Part shown: piece after piece, positions 22,922-36,538 of the stretch
Position numbering within the stretch: the stretch's first letter is position 1
How the letters are laid out: each line of letters opens with the position of its first letter
NCBI RefSeq assembly: GCF_023159225.1
Contig: NC_063164.1
Location: 74,543,800-74,607,799, forward strand
Reading direction: 5' to 3'
Length of the DNA: 64,000 bases
Origin: Perognathus longimembris pacificus
Lineage: Eukaryota > Chordata > Mammalia > Rodentia > Heteromyidae
The notes under the pieces: generated by a model
Databases searched by the model: none
What the model was told of the DNA's origin: nothing
The model's input: only the letters and a program-made list of their open reading frames with translations
Translations under genes and position numbers: made by a program

Positions 22922-25900
22922 TTTTAAGAAAATTTAAAGTCTGATATTTATATCATATTCACTAGTGTGAATATGAAACGTTTACAAAGAAAATGGTGTA
23001 AATTATGTCCTAAAATGAAATTTTTGGGCAATAGATCACTTTATCACTAAAACAACAACAAAATCCCTAACATTCTTTTCCACTTATTTAGCGACAACCC
23101 CTGCCCCCCCAATCCCTTGAATCTGTTGTTTATCTCTGTGGTTTAGTAAAGTTCCTATGCTCCCATTAGTTTGCTTTTCAACAAGAGATAAACTGTCGAT
23201 TATTTGGTGAACATTGTCAAGCTGCCAATTTCTTATAATTATACAGACATTTGATCAATGGAGACTAAGCAGATTTGATGATTCAATCTCAATTAAATAT
23301 CGTTTGGTAGCAATAAAATAGATAAGGTGATATGTCTGCATTTTTAATAAGTTATTTAAAACAAAAGAAATATTTTTCTTAATTCTACAAAGAAAACAAC
23401 TTTGAAATGTTCAATTATGGAGGTCCATAACCCATTCCTCTCTACTGGAGAGAGTTTGTTTACATTTAGGAACTATAGCTCTAATTTCAGAAGATTGAGA
23501 CAAACAAAAAATACAAATGATGAATAAATAAAAGAAAATTAGAAATCATCCTTAGTATCAAGCAGGGCAAATATAAACAGTGCTGAAAAAGAACCTAGCA
23601 TATCTGTCTGTGTTAATGACCTCTGAGAGGATTTCTTCCTGCAGGTCTCTATAATATTCTACCCTGAGCAAATTACCACTTCACTCAGCAGCTAAATTTT
23701 ACCTCAACCACCTAAACAGGAACCTTCTCTGGAAAAGGAAATTTAATTTTCCAGGATTATGAAAGGTTAATTGGATCTCCACAAATGGCAATTGGAAATG
23801 GGTTTTCTGAGTTCAGATCCTCCATGAACTAGTTTTATAATCCTAAATAATTACCATATATAAGATATTAAAATAATAGCAATGTTTATGCACATAGATA
23901 TTATCTAATACTTTTGACAATTAAATGATGTATTAGATGCAAATTGCATGTATGTATAACATCCATAAGCTCTAATACAATTTCTATTGACCCAAAGCCA
24001 AACCACAAATACTTGGTTTTCAAATCTTGTATCTTCTGAGTATGGCTACAGAGGGTTAGGTAAGAAGTAGTGTTTTTGTTTCAACAAAAAAATGAGTGCC
24101 AGTAAACAGGCAATTTTGATGGAGGGCTTCTTTTATTTACAATTTGATGGTTAGCAAAAGATTTTCTGGGAACAGAGCAATTTTTTGCTGAATAAAATAA
24201 AAATTATACACAAATGCATCATTATAGCTCTATGGATAGACATCTGAAATGCAGCCCTGATCCTCAAGGACATGGTAATGTCAAAGAAAACTCCACTCAA
24301 ATCTTCTGTTTCTAAGTTGCTGACTTTTTTACAAAACGTATCTGCTCTTAAATCTTCCTAGCTTTAGTCCTTTCAAACTTTCCCCAGTCATCTATTCTCT
24401 GAAAATCCTAATATCTATAAAATAATGTCCCATGGGAAATAAAAAGTCAAATCAATAAGTATTTATAAGAAATACTGTCATATTAGCTCTTTATTTCTCA
24501 ATAGGGAGGGTCTCCCTCATATTCACATGAGTAATAGAATATGAATCCAGAAACATCTGAAAAGAAATTCCATTGTACATTACAATGGACTCCCTGGTCC
24601 TAAAACAAATTTCACATACATTTCTGATATTGTTAGTATATTAACCATAATTAAATCTACATGAATGCTGAGTAAGGAAAATACCTCCATTCCTCTCAGA
24701 ACAATATTTGATGAATAATGTGAAAAATACATCCTAAAATACCTGCTGAGTTCAAACTATAAAATAACACTGGTAGTAGCTATTTTATATTAGCATACAA
24801 CAATTACATTTATTAGTTCTTTTAAATGTTTTATTAGAATTGAAACAACCAATATTTGCTCATGTTTCATTAAATCCCATTTTCAATGTTCAGTTCAAGC
24901 CTAGTGATAAAAGAGGGCCCTGTGAGCTTAGTAGTAATATCATCTAAGCCTGAAAATAGCAGAAAAGGCTTTGGAGTCAACATCTCTTTGGTCTAAGGTA
25001 ACAAGAATACCTGAATAATTACTCAAAATTATAATACTAATAAAACATGAATAAAGAACCAGTTATAGTTCATCTGGTATGAATTATTTTAAGCATGTCT
25101 AATAAAAGAAAGCTTTAAAAGAGCATTACCAGAATTTATTTAATTGCAATGTATGCAGGGCAGTGTTATATTATGTACCTGCGGCTTTTCAGAATCACAC
25201 ACAGTCCTATGCTTAATGTGCATAATGTAACAAGAAAATAATAAAAGTAGAAACTATTCTTTAATGGTAAATTTTAGTCCACTGAGCTGTCAATTGTGGA
25301 TGGAGTCATGATTGATCAGAATAATACACAATGGCATGGTGTAATTCTTTAGTGTGATGTTGTAAAATGGAGTATTGCTTCTGTTATTTTATCCAGTTTG
25401 CTTTTATATGACAGGGTTTATTGTGCGTTATGTTGTAGCTCATTCCTCTGTTCACAATGCCTACTGATGTGTAATTATGACTTGTCTGAACTCTAAGAAA
25501 GAGCAGTAAGTGAAAGGAAATCTACAAGCTCACTTGATTTATGAGTCTTGATACCATATTACAGCTCTAATCTGCCTGCTTAACTTAGCTTCAGGCTAAC
25601 TTACTGTATAACATGCTTACGATTAGCACTGAAGCAAGTTGTTGGAGGATTTACTCTGAAGGAGCTATAATACTTTTTCTTTAATGATTTAGTCATTATT
25701 TCAGTTACAGGTAAGGCAATAAATTATTTCTTTTATAAAAATCTCACGTCGGGGGGGGGGAAACATCATGTAGGCATTTTTATGTGGCAACAAAGAACAG
25801 TGGGTGGAATGTTTTCTCCATATTAAATATCATAACACTATTGGTTATGTTTTATGATTATCACTCTATGTTCTTTTCCCATAGATAGTACCTTTTGCCT

Positions 25901-27786
25901 AATGTTACAGTCATATATGGAATTTCTGTTTATATCTGTTGTACCTATTGTTTTGCAAGAGTAGCCAAAGCCAGAAGTTACTATGGATCAGCAAAAGAAA
26001 GCAAATCCATAAAGCAATTACCTCAGTGTCAGAAAGGAAAGACATAAGCAAACTTGCCTATTTTAATCACCATTCACAAAGGCTGACTTGAAGTTAGGCA
26101 TCACTAAACTTTTACTGAATCCTAAAATATTCAATTCACATGCTTTTAGTAAATTAAAGATATAAATTTCCCTTTGCTTCTGTAGATCCAATACAAATAA
26201 GTAATAAGAAAAATACTATTCTTCAAACCTTACTTGTAACCAGGTTTTGCTAAATGTCTGTGGGAGAAAAAGAACTTAGAAATCATCTGGACCTCATAGT
26301 TTGGTATGAAACACCTTTGAGTATGTATAAGGATGTACAAGTATCTATGAGTCATTACAAAAATATCCTTAAACATAAGAAATATCTTTACATGATATTG
26401 AGACAGATATTACAGAGTTTTTTTAAATCCTATAACTTATATTGGCTTATGTTTTAAATTATCTTTGTTTATGTCTGTATTTTCCCCCACCTCTTTATTT
26501 CCTTCAATATTGCATCCACAATCAGGAAAACATAGATTCTATTATCCAAGGCACAAACTACTTCATGATAAGTAACAAGGTTCCAAAAGAGTAACATGGA
26601 ATTAAACTCAATGGATAATAGTAAGGGCTGTGTTTGTGAGCCCAAGTATCTTCAAGCTTGGATAGCTTTGGAAATTTTATCAGAACAATGATCTTTTATA
26701 ATGAACAATGCACTCCTTTACATTCTGAATTTGCAAGAAATGCTTTTGCAATATATTTTGTTCATTTCATGACAAATAACTATTCATTCTCTCTTTCTTG
26801 GCATAAAGGGGCCTATTTGGACTTGTGAAGGTGAACTCTTGCTACAAGCATTTCACTCTCCATGATACCATTTCATAAGTATGTATTTGACTGTGGTGAT
26901 TTTTCTCATTTTCTCTGCAGACAGTGTCTGCTAGAATTTGCAGATGATATTTACTGAACCAAAGGTCTGAGTAAAAGGAGATAGACCTAAATATGTATTT
27001 CCTCTACCAATTATCAAATTAAATTTGGTCCACAGCCATTTGAATGGATTGTTGTTGAGTCCAAAGCCATTTATGTGCACTATGGATTCAAGTCAACTTG
27101 TTTTAATCTGCTATTTGTGAATGGTTTCTTCAATGGTTTAACTATCAGTAGGAAATCAGAGGCAGGGCATCATACAATTAGAATAAGGCCACAAACTACA
27201 TACTGTTTTCTCCACCAATTTTTCAAGGATGTCTAGCTTACATTCATAGAATAGAATAACAAGTTTCCTCTTTGAAACTATCCTAATCAGTTAGAAAAAT
27301 CATTCTCTTGAAGAGATAGACTTAAAAGTAGGGTTACTGATTTTGATACTAAAAATTGTGAAGCAATAATAAAGAACTGTTCCGTGTCAGAAGGGATGCT
27401 TAGCATATTTTCAACAAGTCTTTCCTATCTTCTATCCAATGATATACACACAAATAGTCCAAAGATGTAACATTTAAGTACAACTCACAGCATAAATTTC
27501 TTAATTCACTTGGAATTGTGACATATTTATGGCTATGAAATCACTGGCATGTTCTGGCCTATCCTAAGCTAAACTATCCATGCATAATTTCTGCACCAGG
27601 AACTTAGATCAGGTTCTGCAGTCTTCATTCCATAAGACTTCCCAATGGCATCATGCATAACTAAATTAACTATGTCACTGTGGTTTAAGGGGCATATATT
27701 GATGAATGATTACAAAGTGCAAGCTTTAATAGTCTTATGCATTGTCACCAATTCCTTCCTTACCAACTCCTTCCATCACTTTTCTT
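22922..27786. other. Unique AT-rich DNA, about 4.9 kb without recognisable repeats
   Basis: No SINE, L1 or gene was recognised. An isolated run of ten G follows ACGTC at 25751-25760 in otherwise AT-rich sequence. Confidence 0.5.
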
Positions 27787-27806
27787 AAAAAAATATTGGA
27801 TTCTTG

Positions 27807-27996
27807 GGCTGGGGATATGGCCTAGTGGCAAGAGAGCTTGCCTCCCATACATGAAGCCCTAGGTTCTATTCCCCAGCACCACGTATACGGAAAACGGCCA
27901 GAAGGGGCGCTGTGGCTCAGGTGGCAGAGTGCTAGCCTTGAGCGGGAAGAAGCCAGGGACAGTGCTCAGTCCCTGAGTGCAAGGCCCAGGACTGGC

Positions 27997-28036
<40 letters not shown>
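27807..28036 (+). mobile_element. IDL-Geo type SINE with the longest A tail in the window
   Basis: The full dimer is followed by an uninterrupted run of about 46 A (27998-28043) that merges with a 20-bp TSD, AAAAAAATATTGGATTCTTG, at 27787-27806 and 28037-28056. The perfect TSD and pure tail suggest a recent insertion. The 114-codon frame through this element is a translation of it. Confidence 0.96.
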
Positions 28037-28046
<10 letters not shown>

Positions 28047-28056
28047 TGGATTCTTG

Positions 28057-29952
28057 ACTTTATTCTCCCTCTCTTCTCCTTCTCATTCATCTACCCCATA
28101 TCCTTTTATAGGCAAAGACAATTTCATGAAGTGTAAACTGACTATTTCCATGTGTTTTTTTAATCACCCAGAGAATAATTAAGACATTCCTTGGTTTTTC
28201 CTGGTGAGATTTTAAATAAACAAATTGAAAATATCAAGAAGTCTGAAGGACAAGAAGGCCTGCTCTACATGGTGACCACATTGCCCAGGAATAAATGAAT
28301 CATCAATCTTCGAAAAGGCATCTTCTGCAGCTGCTTCCTTATCAAGTATCACTACTTTTTTTCTCTAAAGAGGACTAAGATTAGATATCAGAATCTTGGA
28401 TTCATTTCCCTCCTCCATTCCATATTTCTGAATTTCTGCCTTAAGCCTTTGTATATTTCTTTCTTTCAGCAGTTCTGATAATTACCCTAAACAACACATA
28501 GTTTTGCAAAAACTAAAGTAGAAAAAAAGAAACATAAACTATGTACTCTCTATTATGTATGGAGAATTTATCATCATCATCATCATCCTCATCATCATCT
28601 TTAAGAAAATCATTTGCACAACCATGTCCATTTTGTTACCATCTCATTGAATGCACTATCTTAAATTCTTCCCCTTAAATATTGTTACCATCCCAGGCCC
28701 CTTTCATTTTCTAAACCTTAACTGAATCTACCACTGGCCACCTATACACATAAAAATCTTGCATAGACAGGTCAATGTCCCTCAAAGTGCATTTTCTTCC
28801 CAACATACCTAATCTTCCCTCATTTCTTCATGGAAACAAGGTATCATCTAGGCAAGATTCATTTTCTATCATTCTGTTGGACTCAATTTTTAGAAGGGAT
28901 TTTAAAATCTGTATCCTTTGGGAAATCTTTCCCAATTAATAGAGATTTGTAATGCCATTTGCATCATCCCTTGCCACCTAATCAAACCTAAGCCCTGTGT
29001 ATGAACAATGTTAGCAGTGCAGCTTATGAATCCAATAATGTTTTATGTTCCTTCCTCCTCAATTTGCTATTTGAAATGTGTTATATTTATGCTTGCATCC
29101 CTGATAAGTCTTAAAGGTTAAATAACTAAGACTAACCAGGCTTTGGGAACTGTCATACTACAATGGGGCTGCGTATTTCAGCAGACATTGCTTTTGCTTT
29201 TCCTGATAATTACTTGATGGCAAGACACATTCAATAGAAAATAAGTGAGAGCATATAATGTTCATTTCATGGACTGACTCCCAACAATAAAAAAGAAGTT
29301 TATCACAACATAATTGCTGTTTAAGCAATAAATTTGGTAAGGTAGAAATATTTGTAAAATATATTTGCCCAAGCATTATTTTTTCAGTTATTAACTAACG
29401 GAATGTTCTAATTAGTAAATACAAGATTTAAGAATACAAAAACAACAAAGTATTCTACAATAAAAAGAATACAATAAAAGAAAAAAGTTATATATCCATA
29501 TATAATATATATATATGTATATATCAAGCATATACTATACAGGATGATAGTATGCCAAAATGGAATAAAAAAAGTCATTTTTTTACACAAAACACAGAAG
29601 TTATACAACATTGTTTATGACAGTATCTAAAGGAATACTGTTAAACATTTACCCTAGTGGCTTGCAGCAAAATAGACATTGGTGTGTCTACCAATCTAAT
29701 TTGCACTATTCATCCCTTGGACAGGGCTTAATGTTTTCTGAATCTCCTGCTAGACTCCTGAAAATTTCAATTGCCTCCTTTCATTGCTCTTATAGAAAAG
29801 TGATCTAATACTATGTCATAAAAAATGTTCAGCATTTTTTTCAGTTTTTGGCTTTAACTTCTTTATTCTAATAAAGCAATGTCCTCCTTATGGCCACCAA
29901 TTTACATTTTCAAATTAGAAAAGTTTTGTTAGAAGGGGCGTACATGTGTGTG
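28057..29952. other. Unique AT-rich DNA with a short (ATC)n tract
   Basis: An ATC repeat interrupted by one CTC occupies 28570-28600 and an AT-rich dinucleotide stretch 29490-29525. Otherwise nothing was recognised. The small frames at 29158-29808 show no motifs. Confidence 0.55.
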
Positions 29953-29965
29953 CTACAATTTTTTT

Positions 29966-30164
29966 TTTTTTTTTTGCCAGTCCTGGGCCTTGGACTCAGG
30001 GCCTGAGCACTGTCCCTGGCTTCTTTTTGCTCAAGGCTAGCACTTTGCCACTTGAGCCACAGTGCCATTTCTGACCATTTTCTATATATGTGGTGCTTTG
30101 GAATCAAACCCCGGGCTTCATGTATACAAGGCAAGCACTTTGCCACTAGGCCATATTCCCAGCC
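29966..30164 (-). mobile_element. IDL-Geo type SINE, minus strand
   Basis: The complete dimer is read on the minus strand, with the T tract at the left. The TSD CTACAATTTTTTT occurs at 29953-29965 and 30165-30177. Several substitutions (for example CATTTCTGACCATTTTC on plus) make it more diverged than the copies at 12178 or 27807. Confidence 0.94.
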
Positions 30165-30177
30165 CTACAATTTTTTT

Positions 30178-31763
30178 GACTTAGGAGTGGGCTTATTCAA
30201 TCTTAGACAAACAAGCCAAGTACAATATTTCACATAGTAGGTACATAATAGTCTTTTAATTAATCTTAATCATTAATAATCATCATACTTATACTAACAT
30301 AATAAGAAATCAATGATATAGAGAAGTTTTTATCAAGTCAAATGCTAAATGTTTCATAGTCCTTCAATATGCAAAGACATATTTCACAGATAAAAATTTC
30401 AACAAAATATCTTTCATTTGCACATTTTAATCGATATAAAATATTTTCCAAATTGTACAGAAATATTTAAAGGCAAATAAACACTCATATACCTTAAAAA
30501 TAATATGCCTACTCAATACTACTTGTGGATACACATGTAATGGCTTTGTGAAAAATCTAATTTAATTACACAACTTTTGTCATATGTCTCAGCATTAGCT
30601 TTAATGAAGAAAGGCATGTTTTTGAATGGAATGTCTTTGGTTGGATGGTTTTAATAATAAGCACTTTGAAAGAATCTTTTAAATTATGTCATCCAAAAAT
30701 CTTCCCATAATATCCCTTGATCAAAATATAATGCCACTTAAGTATGTTAGGCAAGATGTATTCTACCTATTTGCATTATGTCAAATGAACTGGATCACTC
30801 CAATATGGTGTTACATGTGCATGGAAGCCTGTAGCATTTTATAACAGGTGTTCAGCAAATGTACTTGACAGAGATATCGACAGTAAGGTCATCTGTAAGC
30901 ATAAAAACTGAAAATAGAAGTAATACCATATAGTCATCACTGGCAAAAGAGGAAACAAAAGAAATATACGAGAGGAATCAACTGTAGTATCCACGCAAAC
31001 TTTCCTTCGAAACACTAAGAGAGCACACATAAAAATACTGTTTAAAGACATTCATTTTCCTTTAAATTATCATCCTGTCATTCAGTCTTTCTGAAATATG
31101 CAGAAGCAATGAGCTCAGAGAAAGAACGGTTATTACCTGACCAATACTGAAATCAATGTAACATAGAAAACAAAGGTATGAACAATAGAATTATTTTGTT
31201 AACGTATTATGTGTACCAGAACTTTCAGAACATTCTGATGGTTTTGTAACTGATATATATGTATATAAATATAATGTAAACCTTCTTCACTGAATATAAT
31301 TCCTCTCCTTTATCTCCTTATTCTCAAAGACACATAAAATAGAGCCTTTGATCATAGCACCTGTTCAATTAACACATTTTCCAATTGAATCTTAAATTCA
31401 TTTAATTTTTATCATTTTAAATAGAATCAGTCTTCAAATAGCACCAATTGACTAATTATTTAGTGAGACTTAGTAAGGACATGATATTAATAGTCAAATA
31501 ATTTTCAACAGTAACTCTCAAATATCAATATGATAATTATATTTAGTAAAATTTGTTGAAAAGAACTAATCAATTTCAGAATTTTCATCCTAAAATATCT
31601 GCTATTACATAAGATTCAATATGTGTAGTCAAATATAGATGAAGTTTGATTTTAAAAATATTTTTACATCTATTGATTATAAATTAATTTTAAGTATTAT
31701 TGAAAATGTAACAGCACTCTGTACCAGTATTGATTGATTTAACTAGCTATTGAAATATATCAG
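30178..31763. other. Unique AT-rich DNA, nothing recognised
   Basis: No gene or repeat seen. Confidence 0.5.
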
Positions 31764-31806
31764 TCTAACTATCTGTCTTTCTATCTATCTGTCTATCTGT
31801 CTGTCT
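31764..31806. repeat. (TCTA/TCTG)n tetranucleotide repeat
   Basis: About ten TCTA and TCTG units in a mixed order. Confidence 0.92.
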
Positions 31807-31901
31807 ATATGGGATGAGATTGTTCCAAATAAACTTTAAAAACAATTTTCAATTCTCAGTGAGGCAAGTATTTCAGTTTTCTGCAGCATTAGCAGGGGTA
31901 A

Positions 31902-32040
31902 CTAATGATGGCTTATTTTTGCCTGTAGTATCCCCTTCAATCTGTCTGCACACTTTGTTTCACTGGCAGCAGTAGCAGTTGTAAATTTTCTGGTCACTAA
32001 ACACTCAAGTACATTTGTAAGTGATCCGTGTGCAATTGGC
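31902..32040 (-). other. Exon-like open segment, unproven
   Basis: On the minus strand a long pyrimidine tract ending CTATTTTCTCTTTGTAG (32041-32057) makes a good 3' splice site. After one base it is followed by a 45-codon open frame beginning CCA ATT GCA CAC and ending in TAG at 31902-31904. The local base composition is less AT-rich than the surroundings. There is no polyadenylation signal close downstream, and I do not recognise the peptide. It may be a terminal exon of an unannotated transcript, a fossil exon, or chance. Confidence 0.2.
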
Positions 32041-32057
32041 CTACAAAGAGAAAATAG

Positions 32058-33300
32058 GGAGAAAAGAGCATTTTCAAATGTTTATAAATAAATGGATATA
32101 AAAATTGAGAAATTTCTATAGGCACACAATTTGTTTCTGACAATTGCATATTATTTTTTACAAGAAATCTACAAGATTATAGGACACTATGGATTTCTGT
32201 TGCATAGGAAGATCAAACTACATATTTTGAAGGGGATTTAATATACTTTGTCATATTTGAAAAACATGACATCCTCAATTCTAATCCTATATTTACTGGT
32301 CAAAATAAAAAGTCTGCTTAAATTACATTATTAAATGTATCTTCTCATCCATCACCTGCTTCAAAAGTGAAAGAATTAAGTATTACAAATCAGAGATCAT
32401 CTTATAGCATGATTTCAGTGAATGAGTATAACTTTTATAACTTGAAGGAATTAAATAGAAAATTTGTATATTTACACAGAAAATATTTAGCAAAGGTAAG
32501 ATGGTGCTGGGTTTTAGATTCTAGGAAATGTGAAGTAGATATATTTAATCATAATGATGTCATCCCATATTGAATTACAACCTAGAAATTTTACAGTATC
32601 TTTTCTGTCAAACCACCAAGGGAAAGGTTCATCTCCACCAAGATTCATCTGACAGAAGGCTTTAGCATGCCCTTTGCCATGGAAGGAAATCTCCGCATCC
32701 CTAGGAACAACTTTCATTATTCTAGTTCCTTCACTGCATATGGACTTCTGGAAAACAAAACTAATAACAAACTCTACTCCCTGATAAAGATGCAGAGGAA
32801 GGAATCTCAGATCATTTCATTTTCTGACCCAAAGCATCTCCATTTTTGAAAGGCTCTGTCCTCCTCTAGGATTTGGGGGACAATATGAATGATATTTTTA
32901 ATGCAACAGGACAAAACAGAACCAGGATATAGAATGGCCTTGGTCTTCCTTAAAATAGTGAAAAATTTAAGCCAGTTAATGTTTGCTTACCTGTTTCTTT
33001 TTGTACTTTTTTGTTTAGATTCTATAATTCAAAAAATACAGAACTGTCTCAGATGTGTTACTTGGGCCAATCTTTATTGAAAGTGCATTCAAGGTGCTGG
33101 CATGGACTGTAGCCATCTCAAAGCTATCTGGAAGAAGGCTCTCAAGCTGAGAAATGGCCATCAGTAGGCTTCCAAGGACATCATTTCTATGGTCATTCAC
33201 ACAGTAGTTCATGGAAATCTGGTTTTTCTGGCTGTTGTTTATTTGTCTATGATGTATCTGCTATGGTACAGAGCTTATCATAACTTGACAGGTGGCTCCC
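32058..33300. other. Unique AT-rich DNA, nothing recognised
   Basis: Several overlapping short frames on both strands (32367-33212) show no motifs. Confidence 0.5.
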
Positions 33301-33500
33301 TACCTTAGCTCTCTAAACCTTGACTGGCCCTATATAGCAAACATTGACCCTATACAACCTACACTCACCTGGTACAAACTACATTGTCCCTAGAAAACCT
33401 AAACTAGCACCATACAACCTATATTAACATGGTACAACCTACAAAAACCCTACATCACCTAAATACTCCTGCACAATCCACACTAACCCCTGGCAATCAT
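33301..33500 (+). repeat. Decayed tandem array, 20-bp period, about 10 units
   Basis: The sequence falls into 20-bp units without indels. The clearest are at 33341, 33361, 33381, 33401, 33421, 33441, 33461 and 33481, with weaker units at 33301 and 33321. The approximate consensus is ACATTGACCCTATACAACCT. Units at 33361 and 33421 share TGGTACAA in place of CTATACAA, hinting at a 60-bp higher-order period. It is probably an old minisatellite. The unit length is not a multiple of three and no frame stays open, so it is non-coding. Confidence 0.85.
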
Positions 33501-36500
33501 CCATCCATTTTCTAATTCTATCATTTCTCATACAAAATATTGCAGACATGGAATCATAGAGCATACATTGTTCAAAATAGTTTTGTGCAGATGCATCCAA
33601 GATATAAGAATCAATAGCAATTTCTTTTGTAATGTAAGTAGTGCCCCACCCAAGGCAGGTGTATGTCACTTTGTTCAATCAGCCATCTAATGAGAGAAAC
33701 TTATTCCAGTTTCTGATAATGATGAAAAACTAATATGAACGTTTTTTAACAGGATTTTGTGTAATCATAAGCTCTTATTTCTTAGGAATTAGAGGACAGT
33801 CATATAATTTCTCAGGAATCACATATTTAGACTTGCAAGAAATATTTTTCAGCATTATTTTTGTTAAAAGTGAGTCACCAGGGACAGCACATTACAAGAT
33901 CATGTGAACATCTGGAGCTAGGGATGCTAGGCGGGACATGACTAGAGAGCTTGTGTGAGACATGTTCTTGTTTATGGTTCAAACTATTCAGAGTTCATCT
34001 GTATTCTTCTCACATAGGAAACTTTTTTTTTATAACATAGCCTTGAGGTGTAATCAGGTAGTCCATATTGATTCAGGTGACTCAAATAATTCACATTTAT
34101 GAACTGCTTTGGAAAATACTCTAACATTTTTGAATTTGGTACTTTTGCTTACTCTGAAGTCTATATCTAAAAAATACTATTTAAAAAAATATTGCTGCAC
34201 CAGGCTAAAATCATAATGTCAGAACTACCATAAAGCCTTCAACAGGAAAAAACAGGCTTTAGATAGAGGCAATTTTATTTGCACGTTTTAATTGATTCCT
34301 CTTCTAGAAATATGTTTTCTCTGTCATATGAGTCAGCTTTTTTCTAGATGCTGGGCAGGTTGGGGGAAAGATATTTGAAGATTGTTCAGACACTCCTAGG
34401 ACTTATTAAGCATGTTCAGAGAGACCACTAATCCTACCAGATCTCTTCTATTATCCTGAAATCGTTCCAGCATCTCTAATTTCATAATTGATAACTAAGG
34501 GACACTTTCTAAAGGAAAGGTCACATTTCACCTTCCTTGGTGTTTAACTACAACAATAGAGTTATATTTTACTTCCTAAATGTTTTAACTCCATAAACAT
34601 CATAAATACCTTTCAGTAATTGTAGCTATTTTCAGTTTGAGATTCAAATATGCAGAAATATGATCGATTTTGCATATTTTAGTTTACAAACCTCTCAAAT
34701 ACTTTGGTTCAACTGATTTAGGACAAGAGTGTATTTTTGAACTACACTATTGTGTGCAAAGAGAAGGGGTGGCCTGAAGTCAATTTCAAGGAAAATATAG
34801 AGCAAATATCATTTTTTTTATCTTTCCCAAAATGGTGAACCCATTATAACTTGTACAAATCATTTGATCATGAAAGCTTCAGTGGCATTTTTTCAAATTC
34901 CTTTACTTCAAAGTTTTCTTGTTGTTAGTATCTACTGCAACATTATCCCGATAATTTTAAGTTTAATTTCCTTTTCGGAAATATCTTAAGTTAAAAAGAA
35001 CAAAAAGAGGAAGTAATTTTCCATCCATATGACTAGACCAATAGAGACTAGATAGGAGTTCAATAAAACCATTATGGTTTTTGTAATGAGATTAAATCAG
35101 TTCTTGATTGAAGTACATAAGGCACTTTTTACCAAATCATATTAGGTCCTTGGCAATCATCACCATTTTAAGGGAAGGGCTATTATCGAAGGCCATTTTC
35201 TCATATTATAAATGCTACCCTTTGATGAATCCTAAGTGCTGTAAAATAGCTCAATAATGTCTTCAAGAAATGAAATAACTCTTCTAGTGGTAGAATTGAT
35301 AGCCAATCTTTTTATAAGTTTTATATAGTTGTTTTTTGAAAAGTTTTTAGTACTAATAAGTAAAGATTTTAGTGGTTACAATAACTCACAAAATGTCACT
35401 TAGTTCCTTTTCACACAGAGTTGTGTACTATTTTCCATATTTATATTGCGTGGAAGTTAGTTTTCCCAAACAAAGGCATATTTGATAGTTTTCATTGCTT
35501 ATTAAATAGCTTATTAAATTGCTTATTAATAGAAAAGTAATTTCTATTTAGAGAAGGTATAGTATATATTTTAATATTCTAATTTCTGTGCATGGATCAT
35601 TTATACGATTGTTAACTATTGGGATCACATCATCACTTACATGAAAATGGATAAAACACCAGACTCTTCCAAAACTTTGCAGATGTTAATAGAATTATGA
35701 TTTTAAGTAGTCATATTTCATAAACAAAATGGACTCCATTTTGATGAAAGACAATGTTAAATATGCTTTTGTAGTGAATGGTAAGAGCAAGAATCCCTCA
35801 TTATTTGTTAGTTACAAATTATGTAAGGAGTTAAACCTGTGAGTAATAAAATTATTACCTACATCCAAAATAAAAGTTGTTGAAAAATTACCTGTCCTAC
35901 TTTGCTTTTTTTGTTGCCAAATATAAACTTTATGTATTAGTATTTCATGCTAAAAATTGAACTGAAAATGAATATTGGTATGAATAGATTTTAAAGCATT
36001 GCTGATTTTTTTAAGTTTTAGCTGTTTCAATGAATGACAATAAACAAAAGACTGTGTTAGTAGCACTTCTGGTTTTCTCGTGTGCTGATGAAAGTTTTGT
36101 TTGTTGTCTATTATTTGCCAGGCTATGGCACAATAGTTGTTGGGACAAATTCAGTAGGATAATGAGCAGGCATATTAAACAAGTTAAAAAACTATTTGGG
36201 GACTACCATTTTTGTCACCACCAATGTACTTTTGTGACAGCAAGAATTGTAACCGTCTTCAATCCTGGGGTTAGGACTGAACATTGCATCTTGGATCCCA
36301 ACTTCCTAATATGGAAAATGTCAGTTCTTTTGAAACATGGTTTCAACAATAGTGGAATTTTCCTTCCCTGGATGTCTAGTCCCTGATTTACTATTCTTAA
36401 TCTCTTGCCACTAACATCAGCTCTCCTCACTTCAGGTTTCCTCTCCTCAATATCTTATATTTTAACCTGTTTCTATCATAATGCACAATAGGAGAATGTG

Positions 36501-36525
36501 ACATAATTTTATGGTATTTTCTATT
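33501..36525. other. Unique AT-rich DNA, about 3 kb
   Basis: It contains a 118-codon plus-strand frame (36030-36386) without recognisable family, signal peptide or exon-type boundaries. The rest shows nothing identifiable. Confidence 0.5.
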
Positions 36526-36538
36526 TCTAAAAATTCTT

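Noticed and set aside
33301..33500. CRISPR-like repeat array
   Set aside because: Units are contiguous without spacers and the genome is mammalian; it is a tandem repeat.
36030..36386. 118-codon plus-strand frame
   Set aside because: No family resemblance and no exon edges. It is overlapped by a minus-strand frame of similar quality, so chance is the simpler reading.
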